Positions 16,965 to 25,424 of a DNA stretch of 64,000 bases are shown piece after piece. The stretch's first letter is position 1. Every line of letters begins with the position of its first letter. Below the pieces are notes generated by a model. It worked only from the letters and a program-made list of their open reading frames with translations, was not told the DNA's origin and did not search any database. The DNA lies in the NCBI RefSeq assembly GCF_014652475.1, contig NZ_BMYW01000012.1:50809-114808 (forward strand). The letters are read 5' to 3'. The position numbers and the translations under genes were made by a program. This DNA is from Vogesella alkaliphila. Lineage in GTDB: Bacteria; Pseudomonadota; Gammaproteobacteria; Burkholderiales; Chromobacteriaceae.

Positions 16965-19628
16965 TTAGACCTTCCAGCTAGGCAGCTTGGCGACGTTGAT
17001 ACCGTACTTGGTGATGGCTTCCTGGACGCGGGCGGCGTCGATCTTGCCTTCGCGTGCCAGTGCCGACAGCGCGGCCACGGCGACGTAGCGGCGATCCACT
17101 TCGAAGAACTCGCGCAGCTTGGCGCGGCTGTCGGAGCGGCCGTAACCGTCGGTCCCCAGCACCACGTAACGGCCAGGCACGTATTCACGGATCTGGTCGG
17201 CGTAGTTGCGGATGTAGTCGGTGGCGGCGATCACCGGGCCGGAACGGCCGGCCAGCTGCTGCTCGACGTAGGACAGGCGTTGCTCGCCCACCGGGTGCAG
17301 CAGGTTGTGGCGGGACGCTTCCATGCCGTCGCGGCGCAGCTCGTTGAAGGAGGTCACGCTCCAGATGTCGGAGGCGATGCCGAAGTCGTTGCGCAGCAGG
17401 TCGGCGGCGGCAATCACTTCGCGCAGGATGGTGCCGGAGCCCATCAGCTGCACCTTCACCGCGGCGTCGCCACCGTCCTTGAACAGGTACATGCCCTTCA
17501 GGATGCCGTCTTCGGCGCCCTGCGGCATCGCCGGGTGGGTGTAGTTCTCGTTCATCAGGGTGATGTAGTAGAACACGTCCTGCTGCTCGACATACATGCG
17601 GCGCAGACCGTCCTGCAGGATCACCGCCAGTTCGTAGGCGAAGGTCGGGTCGTAGCTGATGCAGTTCGGGATCAGGCCGGCCTGGATGTGGCTGTGGCCG
17701 TCTTCGTGCTGCAGGCCTTCACCGTTCAGCGTGGTGCGACCGGCGGTGCCACCGAGCATGAAGCCGCGGGCGCGCATGTCGCCTGCGGCCCAAGCCAGGT
17801 CGCCGATACGCTGGAAGCCGAACATCGAGTAGTAGATGTAGAACGGAATCATCGGGATGCCGTGGTTGGCGTAGCTGGTCGCTGCCGCAATCCACGAGGA
17901 CATCGCGCCCGGCTCGTTGATGCCTTCCTGCAGCATCTGGCCGTCCTTGGATTCCTTGTAGAACATCAGCTGATCGGCGTCCTGCGGCACGTAGTTCTGA
18001 CCCTGGGTGGACCAGATGCCGTACTGGCGGAACATGCCTTCCATGCCGAAGGTGCGGGACTCGTCCGGCACGATGGGCACGATCTGCTTGCCGATGTTCT
18101 TGTCCTTCAGCAGGATGCCCAGCTGGCGCACGAAGGCCATGGTGGTGGAGAACTCGCGCTCGCCGGAATCATTGAACTGGCTGTCGAACACATGCAGGCC
18201 CGGCACCGCCAGCGGGGTTTTCACCGGTTTGCGGGCCGGCAGGTAGCCGCCCAGCGCGGCACGGCGCTCGCGCATGTACTGCATTTCCGGGCTGTCTTCC
18301 GCCGGCTTGTAGTACGGTACCTTTTCCAGATCGGCGTCGGACACCGGGATGCCGAAGCGGTCGCGGAACTTGCGCAGGTTTTCCAGCGCCATCTTCTTGG
18401 CCTGGTGCGCCACGTTCTGCGCCTCGCCGGAAGAACCCATGCCGTAACCCTTGATGGTCTTGGCCAGGATCACGGTCGGACGGCCGTTGGCGTTGGTGGT
18501 GGCCTCGTGGTAGGCGGCGTACACCTTGTGCGGATCGTGGCCGCCGCGGTTCAGCGCCCAGATCTCGTCGTCGGACATGTTGGCCACCATCTCGCGCAGC
18601 TCCGGGTACTTGCCGAAGAAGTGCTCGCGCACGTAGGCGCCGTCCTTGGACTTGAAGGTCTGGTAGTCGCCGTCCACGCACTCGTCCATGCGCTTCTTCA
18701 GCAGGCCCTTGGTGTCCATGGCCAGCAGCGGGTCCCAGCGCGAGCCCCAGATCACTTTCAGCACGTTCCAGCCGGAACCGCGGAAGTCGCCTTCCAGTTC
18801 CTGGATGATCTTGCCGTTACCGCGTACCGGGCCGTCCAGACGCTGCAGGTTGCAGTTGATCACGAACACCAGGTTGTCGAGGCCTTCGCGCGCCGCCAGC
18901 GCGATCGCGCCCAGGGATTCCGGCTCGTCCATCTCGCCGTCGCCGCAGAAGCACCACACCTTGCGACCCGGGGTCTTGGCCAGGCCACGGCTTTCCAGGT
19001 ACTTGAGGAAGCGTGCCTGGTAGATGGCCATCAGCGGGCCCAGGCCCATGGACACGGTCGGGAACTGCCAGAAGTCTTCCATCAGCCACGGGTGCGGATA
19101 GGAGGACAGACCGCCGCCGTCCACTTCCTGGCGGAAGCTGTCCAGCTGCTCTTCGTTCAGGCGGCCTTCGAGGTAGGCACGCGCGTACACGCCAGGGGAG
19201 ATGTGGCCCTGGAAGTAAACCAGATCGCCTTCCTGCTCGTCGTTGTGGGCGCGCCAGAAGTGGTTGAAGCCCACGTCGTACAGGGTGGCGGAGGACTGGA
19301 AGGAGGCGATGTGGCCACCCAGCTCCAGGTCTTTCTTGCCGGCGCGCAGCACCAGGGCCATCGCGTTCCAGCGGTTGATGGAGCGGATGCGGTGCTCCAT
19401 CTCGTGATTGCCGGGGGACTTCTGCTCTTTGCCCACCGGGATGGTGTTCTGATAGGCGGTCGTGGCCTCGAACGGCAGGTGCGCGCCGCGACGGCGGGTG
19501 CGCTCGACCATTTTCTCCAGCAGGAAGTGGGCACGCTCGGCGCCGTCACTGTCCAGTACAGACTCCAGCGCATCGGTCCATTCGTGCGTTTCAACCGGAT
19601 CGATATCGTCAGGGTAGATTGCTGCCAT
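16965..19628 (-). CDS. aceE: Pyruvate dehydrogenase E1 component, homodimeric type
   Basis: An 887-residue thiamine-diphosphate enzyme that decarboxylates pyruvate and acetylates the lipoyl arms of AceF. Length matches the E. coli AceE type. The thiamine motif begins GDGEMDEPESLG (about 226) and ends LVFVINCNLQRLDGPVRGN. RAHNDEQEGDLVYFQGH and GGTAGRTTLNGEGLQHEDGHS are conserved AceE blocks. It starts at ATG 19626-19628 with a purine-rich AGGATGTGAG leader. It is first of the aceE-aceF-lpdA cluster, with a candidate promoter and inverted repeats upstream. Confidence 0.97.
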   Translation of the reverse strand: MAAIYPDDIDPVETHEWTDALESVLDSDGAERAHFLLEKMVERTRRRGAHLPFEATTAYQNTIPVGKEQKSPGNHEMEHRIRSINRWNAMALVLRAGKKDLELGGHIASFQSSATLYDVGFNHFWRAHNDEQEGDLVYFQGHISPGVYARAYLEGRLNEEQLDSFRQEVDGGGLSSYPHPWLMEDFWQFPTVSMGLGPLMAIYQARFLKYLESRGLAKTPGRKVWCFCGDGEMDEPESLGAIALAAREGLDNLVFVINCNLQRLDGPVRGNGKIIQELEGDFRGSGWNVLKVIWGSRWDPLLAMDTKGLLKKRMDECVDGDYQTFKSKDGAYVREHFFGKYPELREMVANMSDDEIWALNRGGHDPHKVYAAYHEATTNANGRPTVILAKTIKGYGMGSSGEAQNVAHQAKKMALENLRKFRDRFGIPVSDADLEKVPYYKPAEDSPEMQYMRERRAALGGYLPARKPVKTPLAVPGLHVFDSQFNDSGEREFSTTMAFVRQLGILLKDKNIGKQIVPIVPDESRTFGMEGMFRQYGIWSTQGQNYVPQDADQLMFYKESKDGQMLQEGINEPGAMSSWIAAATSYANHGIPMIPFYIYYSMFGFQRIGDLAWAAGDMRARGFMLGGTAGRTTLNGEGLQHEDGHSHIQAGLIPNCISYDPTFAYELAVILQDGLRRMYVEQQDVFYYITLMNENYTHPAMPQGAEDGILKGMYLFKDGGDAAVKVQLMGSGTILREVIAAADLLRNDFGIASDIWSVTSFNELRRDGMEASRHNLLHPVGEQRLSYVEQQLAGRSGPVIAATDYIRNYADQIREYVPGRYVVLGTDGYGRSDSRAKLREFFEVDRRYVAVAALSALAREGKIDAARVQEAITKYGINVAKLPSWKV

Positions 19629-19728
19629 CTCACATCCTCACTTTTATTTTCAGTTCACCACCCGCGTGGGCAGCGTCTGCTGTCATGACATTGGGTGCCT
19701 TGGTAAAGGCGTTACAGAACTGCGTCGG

Positions 19729-19734
19729 ATTATA
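19729..19734 (-). promoter_or_regulatory. -10 box of the aceE promoter
   Basis: A perfect TATAAT on the minus strand, about 100 bases before the aceE ATG. The -35 region is a run of T with no consensus match, so activation or a weak promoter is possible. Confidence 0.6.
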
Positions 19735-19746
19735 ATCGAACAATTT

Positions 19747-19763
19747 CGCAAAAAAAATTTGCG
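19747..19763. promoter_or_regulatory. Inverted repeat overlapping the aceE -35 region
   Basis: CGCAAA-N5-TTTGCG is a symmetric site lying where a -35 hexamer would be, and so a candidate repressor or activator site. The regulator was not identified; no pdhR-like gene is in the window. Confidence 0.4.
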
Positions 19764-19865
19764 GAAGTGAAAAGTTTCTTACATAGCGCAGAGTGTAAAT
19801 CGTGCCGATTTCCACGCGAAGTGGGCAATTGGGGATATCACTTAAAATCGGCTTTTTCGGCAGCG

Positions 19866-19882
19866 ATATTGCACTGCAATAT
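19866..19882. promoter_or_regulatory. Perfect inverted repeat upstream of aceE
   Basis: ATATTGC-ACT-GCAATAT is exactly symmetric and about 240 bases before the aceE start. It is operator-like, and its partner is unknown. Confidence 0.4.
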
Positions 19883-19972
19883 GTTGTTTTTTTGCGATTA
19901 TTGGCGAAACGGCGGCGGGCGGGGCAGAAAGCGCCGGCGCGCGGTGCGGACCGCGGCCGGACGGGGCAGGCG

Positions 19973-21415
19973 TCAGCGCGGCTTGGCCGGACGCTGCTTG
20001 TCGATTTCGCGCAAACGCGCCTCGACGGTGGAGCGCAGGTAGAAGTCGTCGCCGCCGGCGCGGCTGGCGAGCTGGTACTGGATGCGCGCCGATTCAAACT
20101 CCTGTTCGATATAGAACGCGTGGCCCAGCGCGGCGTGGTAGCGCAGCGCGTCGGCCTCGCCGTAGCTGCGCGCCGCCAGCCGCCACAGCGCGGCGTTGTC
20201 GGGCGCGCGCTTGAGCGCCAGCTCGATCTGCTGCCGCGCCTCGGCGCTGCGCCGCGCCTGCAGCAGGGTGTCGATGCGCGCCAGCCACAGCGCGTCGTTG
20301 GACGGGAATTGCTGCAGCGCCTGCTGGTAGCGTGCCAGCGCGCCGTCAAGGTTGGCCGCAGCGCGCTGGATGTCGCCGCCCAGCAGCAGCAGCGCCGGAT
20401 GCGGCGGCAGTTGCCGCTGCGCGCTGGCCAGCGCCTGCTGCGCCTCGTCGTGGCGGCCCAGCTGCAACAGCGCGCGCGCGAGGCCGTAATACGTCGCCCC
20501 CGGCTGCAGGAAGCGGCCGGCGGCCAGCGCGGTGCGGTAGTGGCGCTCGGCCTCGGCGGCGCTGAGGGTGGCCAGACGCAGCTTCTCGCGCATCAGCAGG
20601 AAATCCTGGCTGTCGGCGCGCATGCGCAGCGGGTAGCCCTGCGCGCGGTTCTGCGCCTCGCTGACGCGCTCGCCGGTCAGCGGGTGGGTGCGCAGGAAGC
20701 CGAAGGCGTTGTTGTCGTTGTGGCGGTGGGTCTGCTGCAGGCGGTCGAAAAAGCCGGCCATGCTGCGCGCGTCGAAGCCGGCGGCGGTCAGGTACTGCAT
20801 GCCGATGCGGTCGGCCTCGCGTTCGAAATCGCGCGAGTAGGCCAGCTGGCGGCTGGCGGCGAGGCCGACGCCGGCGTTGACCATGCCGGCGCTGACTTCG
20901 CCGTTGGACGCGTTGGACGCCAGCACCCCGGCCAGGATCGCCGCCAGCATCAGCAGGTGGCGGTTGCCCTCGCCCTCCTGCATCCGCGCCAGATGGCGCT
21001 GGCTGACGTGGGCGATCTCGTGCGCCAGCACCGAGGCCAGTTCGCCCTCGCTCTGCGTCGCCAGCAGCAGGCCGCTGTGCACGCCGATCACGCCGCCGGG
21101 CAGCGCGAAGGCGTTGATGCTGCGGTCGTTGACGACGAAGAAAGCAAAGCGCATCCCCGGCAGCTGTGCACCGGCGGCCAGCCGCCCGCCGAGGTCGGCG
21201 AGGTAGGCGTTGACCTCGGCGTCGTCGATCACGTCGCCGTCGCCGCGCAGCGAACGCAGGATGTCGCGGCCGATGCGGTTTTCCTCCGCCTGCGGCAGGG
21301 CGGACTCGGCCACCGTGCCCAGGCTGGGCAGGTCGTTGGCGGCGAACAGCGGCGGCGCGGCCAGGGTGGCGAGCAGGCTGGCGACGAACAGGGCACGGCG
21401 GGAGTGTCGTTTCAT
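19973..21415 (-). CDS. bepA: Periplasmic M48 metalloprotease with TPR repeats (BepA-like)
   Basis: A 480-residue exported protein: signal peptide (MKRHSRRALFVASLLATLAAPPLFA), an M48 peptidase domain with zinc motif HEIAH (VLAHEIAHVSQRH, about residue 130) and the second glutamate in READRIGMQYL, then a C-terminal TPR array from about 290 onward. This layout matches BepA (YfgC), which degrades or helps mature stalled outer-membrane proteins such as LptD. The start was set at the signal peptide. The neighbouring genes are not obviously functionally linked. Confidence 0.9.
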   Translation of the reverse strand: MKRHSRRALFVASLLATLAAPPLFAANDLPSLGTVAESALPQAEENRIGRDILRSLRGDGDVIDDAEVNAYLADLGGRLAAGAQLPGMRFAFFVVNDRSINAFALPGGVIGVHSGLLLATQSEGELASVLAHEIAHVSQRHLARMQEGEGNRHLLMLAAILAGVLASNASNGEVSAGMVNAGVGLAASRQLAYSRDFEREADRIGMQYLTAAGFDARSMAGFFDRLQQTHRHNDNNAFGFLRTHPLTGERVSEAQNRAQGYPLRMRADSQDFLLMREKLRLATLSAAEAERHYRTALAAGRFLQPGATYYGLARALLQLGRHDEAQQALASAQRQLPPHPALLLLGGDIQRAAANLDGALARYQQALQQFPSNDALWLARIDTLLQARRSAEARQQIELALKRAPDNAALWRLAARSYGEADALRYHAALGHAFYIEQEFESARIQYQLASRAGGDDFYLRSTVEARLREIDKQRPAKPR

Positions 21416-21465
21416 GCCGGTATGATAACGAGCGGCGGCAGGAAGTTGCACGCGGTGCGTACTTT

Positions 21466-23172
21466 TCAGATCTGGTAGTCGCTGCCGGGGCACAGCTGCT
21501 GGATGGCGATGTGGGTGGACAGGTGCAGGCGGCCGTCGAAGCGCGCGGCCAGCCCGGCGCGCTTGCACACGTCCAGCACCGGGCCCTTGACCTCGGCCAG
21601 GTGCAGGCGGATGCCGCGCTCGGCGAGGCCGTCGTCCAGCCGCTCCAGCATCGAAAGCGCGGTCATGTCGAGGCGGTTGACCGCGCTCATCACCAGCAGC
21701 AGGCTGTGGCTGTCCGGACTGGCGGCGGCCAGCTGCTGGATGGCGTTGCCGACGTGGCGGGCATTGCCGAAGAACAGGCTCTCGTCGACGCGCAGCAGCA
21801 GCACGCCGGGCAGCGGCTCGGTGTGGTAGCGCAGCACGTTGCGGAAGTGCTCGGTGCCCGGCACCCGCCCCAGCACCGCGATGTGCGGCCGGCTGCTGCG
21901 CATCAGCCACACCGACAGCGAGATCACCACCCCGGCGACGATGCCGGCGTCGACGCCCAGCGCCAGCACCAGCAGGAAGGTGACGGCAAACGCCACCGCG
22001 TCGGCGCGTTCGGTGCGCCACGCGGCGCGCAGCGCGGAAAAATCGATCATCACCGCCACCGAGGCGATGATGGTGGCGGCCAGCACCGCCAGCGGCAGAT
22101 TGGCCAGCAGCGCGGTGGCGGTGCTCAGCAGCAACACCATCAGCGCGGCGGTGATCAGCGACGCGAGCTGGGTATTGGCGCCAGCGTCGGCATTGACCAC
22201 CGAGCGGGTCAGGCCGCCGGTGACCGGAAAGCCGCCGCAGAGACCGGCGCCGAGATTGCACAAGCCCAGCGCCAGCAGCTCGCGGTCGGGGTCGATGGTT
22301 TCGCGCCGCGGCGCGGCCAGCATCTGCGCCACCGACAGGCTCTGCACGTAGTTGATCAGCGCGATGAAGAAGGCCGGCATCACCAGCGGCGCGAGGCCCA
22401 GCGACGGCAGCGCCGCCAGCCGCAGCGACGGCAGCCCGCCGGGCACCACGCCGACCACCGGCAGCCGCGACTGCCAGCCGGCCAGCGTCACCGCCAGCAG
22501 GCCGCCCAGCACCACCAGCATCGGCGCGGTGCGCGACAGCGGGCGCGCCACGCCGGATGCCAGCCCCAGCGCGTGCAGCAGGCCGGCCAGATAGCGCCGC
22601 GCCAGCACCAGCCCCAGCAACGCGACCAGCCCCAGCAACAGCGCCAGCGGATTGAAGGCCGCGACATGGGCGAAGAAGGCCTGCGCGATGTCCGGCAGGC
22701 TGGCGCCGCCGGCGCGGAAGCCGGCCAGCGGTGCCAGCTGCGACAGCACGATCAACAGCGCCGAGGCGGCGGTGAAACCGGCCAGCACCGGCTGCGACAG
22801 CGCGTCGGCGAGGAAGCCGAGGCGCAGCAGGCCGAACAGGAACAGCATGGCGCCGGACAGCAGCGCCAGCCAGATGGCCGCCAGCAGGTAGTCGTCGCTG
22901 CCGGCTGCGGCCAACCTTGACAGCGTCGCCGCCACCAGCAGCGAGGTCACCGCCATCGGTCCCACCGACTGCGCGTGGCTGCCTCCGCTGAACGCGTACA
23001 GCAGCAGCGGCAGCAGGCTGGCGTAGAGGCCGGCTTCCGGCGGCAGGCCGGCCACCAGCGCATAGGCCAGCCCCTGCGGCACCAGCAGCAGGGTGACGAT
23101 CACCCCGGCGCTGACGTCGCCGGGCAGGTCGGCACGGCGGTAGTGGCGCAGCCAGCGCGGCAACCAGCTCAT
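21466..23172 (-). CDS. SulP-family anion permease with STAS domain
   Basis: A 568-residue inner-membrane protein with the SulP core (PGDVSAGVIVTLLLVPQGLAYA near the N-terminus and GGFPVTGGLTRSVVNADAGA later), about 12-14 helices, and a C-terminal STAS domain (about 455-560). Such proteins carry sulfate, bicarbonate or related anions. It overlaps pmpB by ATGA and is last gene in the bigR operon, which suggests a sulfur oxyanion such as sulfite or sulfate made downstream of persulfide oxidation. The chosen start MSWLPRWLRHYRRADLPGD is the normal family N-terminus. Confidence 0.9.
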   Translation of the reverse strand: MSWLPRWLRHYRRADLPGDVSAGVIVTLLLVPQGLAYALVAGLPPEAGLYASLLPLLLYAFSGGSHAQSVGPMAVTSLLVAATLSRLAAAGSDDYLLAAIWLALLSGAMLFLFGLLRLGFLADALSQPVLAGFTAASALLIVLSQLAPLAGFRAGGASLPDIAQAFFAHVAAFNPLALLLGLVALLGLVLARRYLAGLLHALGLASGVARPLSRTAPMLVVLGGLLAVTLAGWQSRLPVVGVVPGGLPSLRLAALPSLGLAPLVMPAFFIALINYVQSLSVAQMLAAPRRETIDPDRELLALGLCNLGAGLCGGFPVTGGLTRSVVNADAGANTQLASLITAALMVLLLSTATALLANLPLAVLAATIIASVAVMIDFSALRAAWRTERADAVAFAVTFLLVLALGVDAGIVAGVVISLSVWLMRSSRPHIAVLGRVPGTEHFRNVLRYHTEPLPGVLLLRVDESLFFGNARHVGNAIQQLAAASPDSHSLLLVMSAVNRLDMTALSMLERLDDGLAERGIRLHLAEVKGPVLDVCKRAGLAARFDGRLHLSTHIAIQQLCPGSDYQI

Positions 23173-23612
23173 CGCGACAGCGCTTTGTCCAGCGGCCGGA
23201 ACAGCAACATGCCCGCCACCATCGCCAGCACGAACACCAGCCCCGGCCATTGCAGGCTGCCCAGCAGCACCAAGCCCGGGCCGGGACAGATGCCGGCGAT
23301 GCCCCAGCCGATGCCGAACAGCACGCTGCCCAGCACCAGCCGCGGCGTGATGCCGGTCTTGCCCGGCAGGTGGATGGGCGCGCCCGACCACGCCGGCAGC
23401 TGGCGCTGGCTGCGCGACTCGGCGAGGCGGAACAGCGGCAGGCCGACGGCGATGGCGCCGCCCATCACCAGCGCCAGCGACGGATCCCAGGCCCCGGCCA
23501 GATCGAGAAAACCGATCACCTTCTGCGGATTGCTCATTCCCGACAGCAGCAGGCCGATGCCGAACAGCAGGCCGATGGCGAACGCCTGTCCCGCTTGTGC
23601 ACGATGTTTCAT
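23169..23612 (-). CDS. YeeE/YedE-type (DUF6691) membrane protein
   Basis: A 147-residue membrane protein with four helices, carrying LLFGIGLLLSGMSNPQKVIGFLDLAG and GIGWGIAGICPGPG, hallmarks of the half-size YeeE/YedE (PmpB) proteins thought to move thiosulfate or other sulfur species. The cysteine in GICPGPG corresponds to the transport-path cysteine of this family. An ideal GAGGAG precedes the ATG. It is paired with the upstream half-size partner gene; the two probably form one unit. Confidence 0.88.
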   Translation of the reverse strand: MKHRAQAGQAFAIGLLFGIGLLLSGMSNPQKVIGFLDLAGAWDPSLALVMGGAIAVGLPLFRLAESRSQRQLPAWSGAPIHLPGKTGITPRLVLGSVLFGIGWGIAGICPGPGLVLLGSLQWPGLVFVLAMVAGMLLFRPLDKALSR

Positions 23613-23622
23613 CTTGTTCTCC

Positions 23623-24054
23623 TCACGCCAGCAGGTGGCGCAGCAGGTAGACCGCGGCAAAGCCGGCGCCCATGAACGACAGCGTCGCCACCAGCGAGCG
23701 CGGCGACAGCCGCGACAGGCCGCAGACGCCGTGCCCGCTGGTGCAGCCGGAGGCAAAGCGGGTGCCGACGCCGACCAGCAGCCCGGCCAGCAGCAGCTGC
23801 GGGGTATCGGCCATCATCCTGACCGCCGGCAGCTCGCCGCGCAGCAGCAGGTACAGCGCCGGCGCCAGCAGCAGGCCGCCGATAAAGGCGGCGCGCACGT
23901 CGCGGTCCGGCGCGCCGTCTACCAGGCCGCCCAGCAGGCCGCTGATGCCGGCGATGCGTCCCAGCCCCAGCGCCATCCACGCCGCGGCCAGCCCGATCAG
24001 CACGCCGCCGGCCAGTGCGGCCAACAGCGCCGCCGGATCCCAGATGATGGTCAT
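23623..24054 (-). CDS. YeeE/YedE-type sulfur transport membrane protein
   Basis: A 143-residue inner-membrane protein with the family signature GVGTRFASGCTSGHGVCGLSRLS, where the conserved cysteine faces the sulfur-compound path. It is the PmpA-like partner of the next gene. It lies 15 bases after bigR and 10 bases before the partner, so all are in one operon controlled by the persulfide sensor. Its exact substrate (thiosulfate, persulfide or sulfide-derived sulfur) is inferred from context. Confidence 0.88.
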   Translation of the reverse strand: MTIIWDPAALLAALAGGVLIGLAAAWMALGLGRIAGISGLLGGLVDGAPDRDVRAAFIGGLLLAPALYLLLRGELPAVRMMADTPQLLLAGLLVGVGTRFASGCTSGHGVCGLSRLSPRSLVATLSFMGAGFAAVYLLRHLLA

Positions 24055-24069
24055 GATGTGTCTCCTTGG

Positions 24070-24399
24070 TCAGGGCGACGGCGGTTGCGGTCCCGCCTCG
24101 TCGCCACAAAACAGGCTATGCAAGGTGCCGAGGATGGCCATCGCCTCCTGGCTGGCTACACTGTAGTAGATCCACTTGCCCTCGCGCCGGGTGTTGACCA
24201 GCGCCTCGTTGCGCAGCACGCCCAGCTGCTGCGACAGCGTCGGCTGCCGGATGCCGGTCAGCCGTTCCAGCTCGGACACGCTCTTCTCGCCGTCCACCAG
24301 CTGGCACAGCAGCAGCAGCCGGTCTTCGTTGGCCAGGCTTTTCAGCAGGCTGGTGGCACGGGACGCGTTGTCATGCAGGATGCTCAGATCCATGGTCAT
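24070..24399 (-). CDS. bigR: ArsR-family persulfide-sensing repressor (BigR/SqrR type)
   Basis: A 109-residue winged-helix regulator with the helix-turn-helix TGIRQPTLSQQLGVLRNEALV. Two cysteines, C32 (LLCQL) and C98 (LFCGDE), sit at the positions that form a tetrasulfide bridge in BigR/SqrR; the metal sites of SmtB/ArsR are absent. It is expected to release DNA when sulfane sulfur accumulates. A perfect AGGAGG precedes MTMDLS. It is divergent from a persulfide dioxygenase across a 20-bp palindrome, the usual bigR-blh arrangement. Assignment rests on the cysteine pair and neighbours. Confidence 0.9.
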   Translation of the reverse strand: MTMDLSILHDNASRATSLLKSLANEDRLLLLCQLVDGEKSVSELERLTGIRQPTLSQQLGVLRNEALVNTRREGKWIYYSVASQEAMAILGTLHSLFCGDEAGPQPPSP

Positions 24400-24448
24400 T
24401 ACTTCCTCCTGTCTGTCTTGTTCTTTTTGAATGTCGCAGCACGTCTTT

Positions 24449-24468
24449 ATTATATTTACAAATATAAT
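24449..24468. promoter_or_regulatory. Probable BigR operator
   Basis: ATTATATTT-AC-AAATATAAT is a perfect AT-rich inverted repeat midway between bigR and the persulfide dioxygenase gene. It probably overlaps both promoters, giving joint control of the two transcripts. BigR homologues are known to bind AT-rich palindromes at this place. Confidence 0.75.
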
Positions 24469-24516
24469 GTAACGCAATATATTGATAGCACTACCGTTCC
24501 ATACCGAGGAGTCACG

Positions 24517-25377
24517 ATGAATCCCCAAGTCCACGCCAGTTTCGACCCCGTCACCTGGACCATCAGCTATGTGGTGTACGACCAGCCGGGCGGCCACGCG
24601 GCGATCATCGACCCGGTGCTGGACTACGACCCCAAGTCCGGGCGCACCGCCACCGCCGCCGCCGACCGGCTGCTGGCCTTCGTGCGCGAGCAGCGGCTGA
24701 CGCTGGACTGGATCATCGAGACCCACGCCCACGCCGACCACCTGTCCGCCGCCGCCTACCTGCAACGGCAGCTGGGCGGCCGCATCGCCATCGGCGACCG
24801 GATCGACGGCGTGCAGCGCGTGTTCAAGGGCATTTTCAATCTCGAACCCGGCTTCGCCACCGACGGCCGGCAATTTGACCACCTTTTTGCCGACGGCGAC
24901 ACCTTTGCCATCGGCCAGCTGCAGGCACAGGCCATCGCGGTGCCCGGCCACACCCCGGCCGACATGGCCTACCACATCGGCGACGCGATCTTTGTCGGCG
25001 ACACCCTGTTCCTGCCCGACGTCGGCACCGCGCGCTGCGACTTCCCCGGCGGCGACGCGGCGACCCTGTACCGCTCCATCCGCCGGCTGCTGTCGTATCC
25101 CGACCACACCCGGCTGTTCATGTGCCACGACTACCCGCCGGAGGGGCGCGCACCGCAGTGGCAGTGCACGGTGGCCGAGCAGCGCGCGCACAACATCCAC
25201 GTCCACGACGGCATCAGCGAGGCCGACTTCGTACGGCTGCGCGAGGCACGCGACGCGACGCTGGCGATGCCGGTGCTGATCCTGCCGGCGATCCAGGTCA
25301 ATATCCGCGCCGGCCAGCTGCCGCCGGCCGAGGACAATGGCACCGCCTACTTAAAAATCCCGCTGAACCTGCTGTAA
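24517..25377 (+). CDS. Persulfide dioxygenase-like metallo-beta-lactamase protein (Blh/ETHE1 type)
   Basis: A 286-residue cytoplasmic metallo-beta-lactamase-fold enzyme, expected to oxidise glutathione persulfide to sulfite with non-haem iron. The HxHxDH site is THAHADHL (H70, H72, D74, H75). Others are VPGHTPADMAYHIG, GDTLFLPDVGTARCDFPGG (a metal-bridging aspartate) and LFMCHDYPP with the third histidine. RCDFPGGDA is typical of the Blh branch. A GAGGAG-like site lies 7 bases before the ATG. It is divergent from bigR; together with the sulfur transporters it forms a sulfide detoxification unit. Confidence 0.92.
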   Translation: MNPQVHASFDPVTWTISYVVYDQPGGHAAIIDPVLDYDPKSGRTATAAADRLLAFVREQRLTLDWIIETHAHADHLSAAAYLQRQLGGRIAIGDRIDGVQRVFKGIFNLEPGFATDGRQFDHLFADGDTFAIGQLQAQAIAVPGHTPADMAYHIGDAIFVGDTLFLPDVGTARCDFPGGDAATLYRSIRRLLSYPDHTRLFMCHDYPPEGRAPQWQCTVAEQRAHNIHVHDGISEADFVRLREARDATLAMPVLILPAIQVNIRAGQLPPAEDNGTAYLKIPLNLL

Positions 25378-25424
25378 ACTGCAGCCATCGTGACGACATC
25401 GGGCGCGCGGCGACCCGTACCCTA

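Larger units (their letters stand above)
19629..19972. other. aceE upstream region
   Basis: A 344-base gap of markedly AT-rich DNA between the bepA stop and the aceE start. It contains a minus-strand TATAAT and two inverted repeats described separately. No gene was recognised. Confidence 0.6.

Noticed and set aside
16824..19688. A 954-residue plus-strand frame opposite aceE
   Set aside because: Antisense shadow; aceE on the other strand is complete and conserved.
24070..25206. Minus-strand extension of bigR into the dioxygenase gene
   Set aside because: A perfect AGGAGG marks the internal bigR ATG; the extension is antisense to the dioxygenase.
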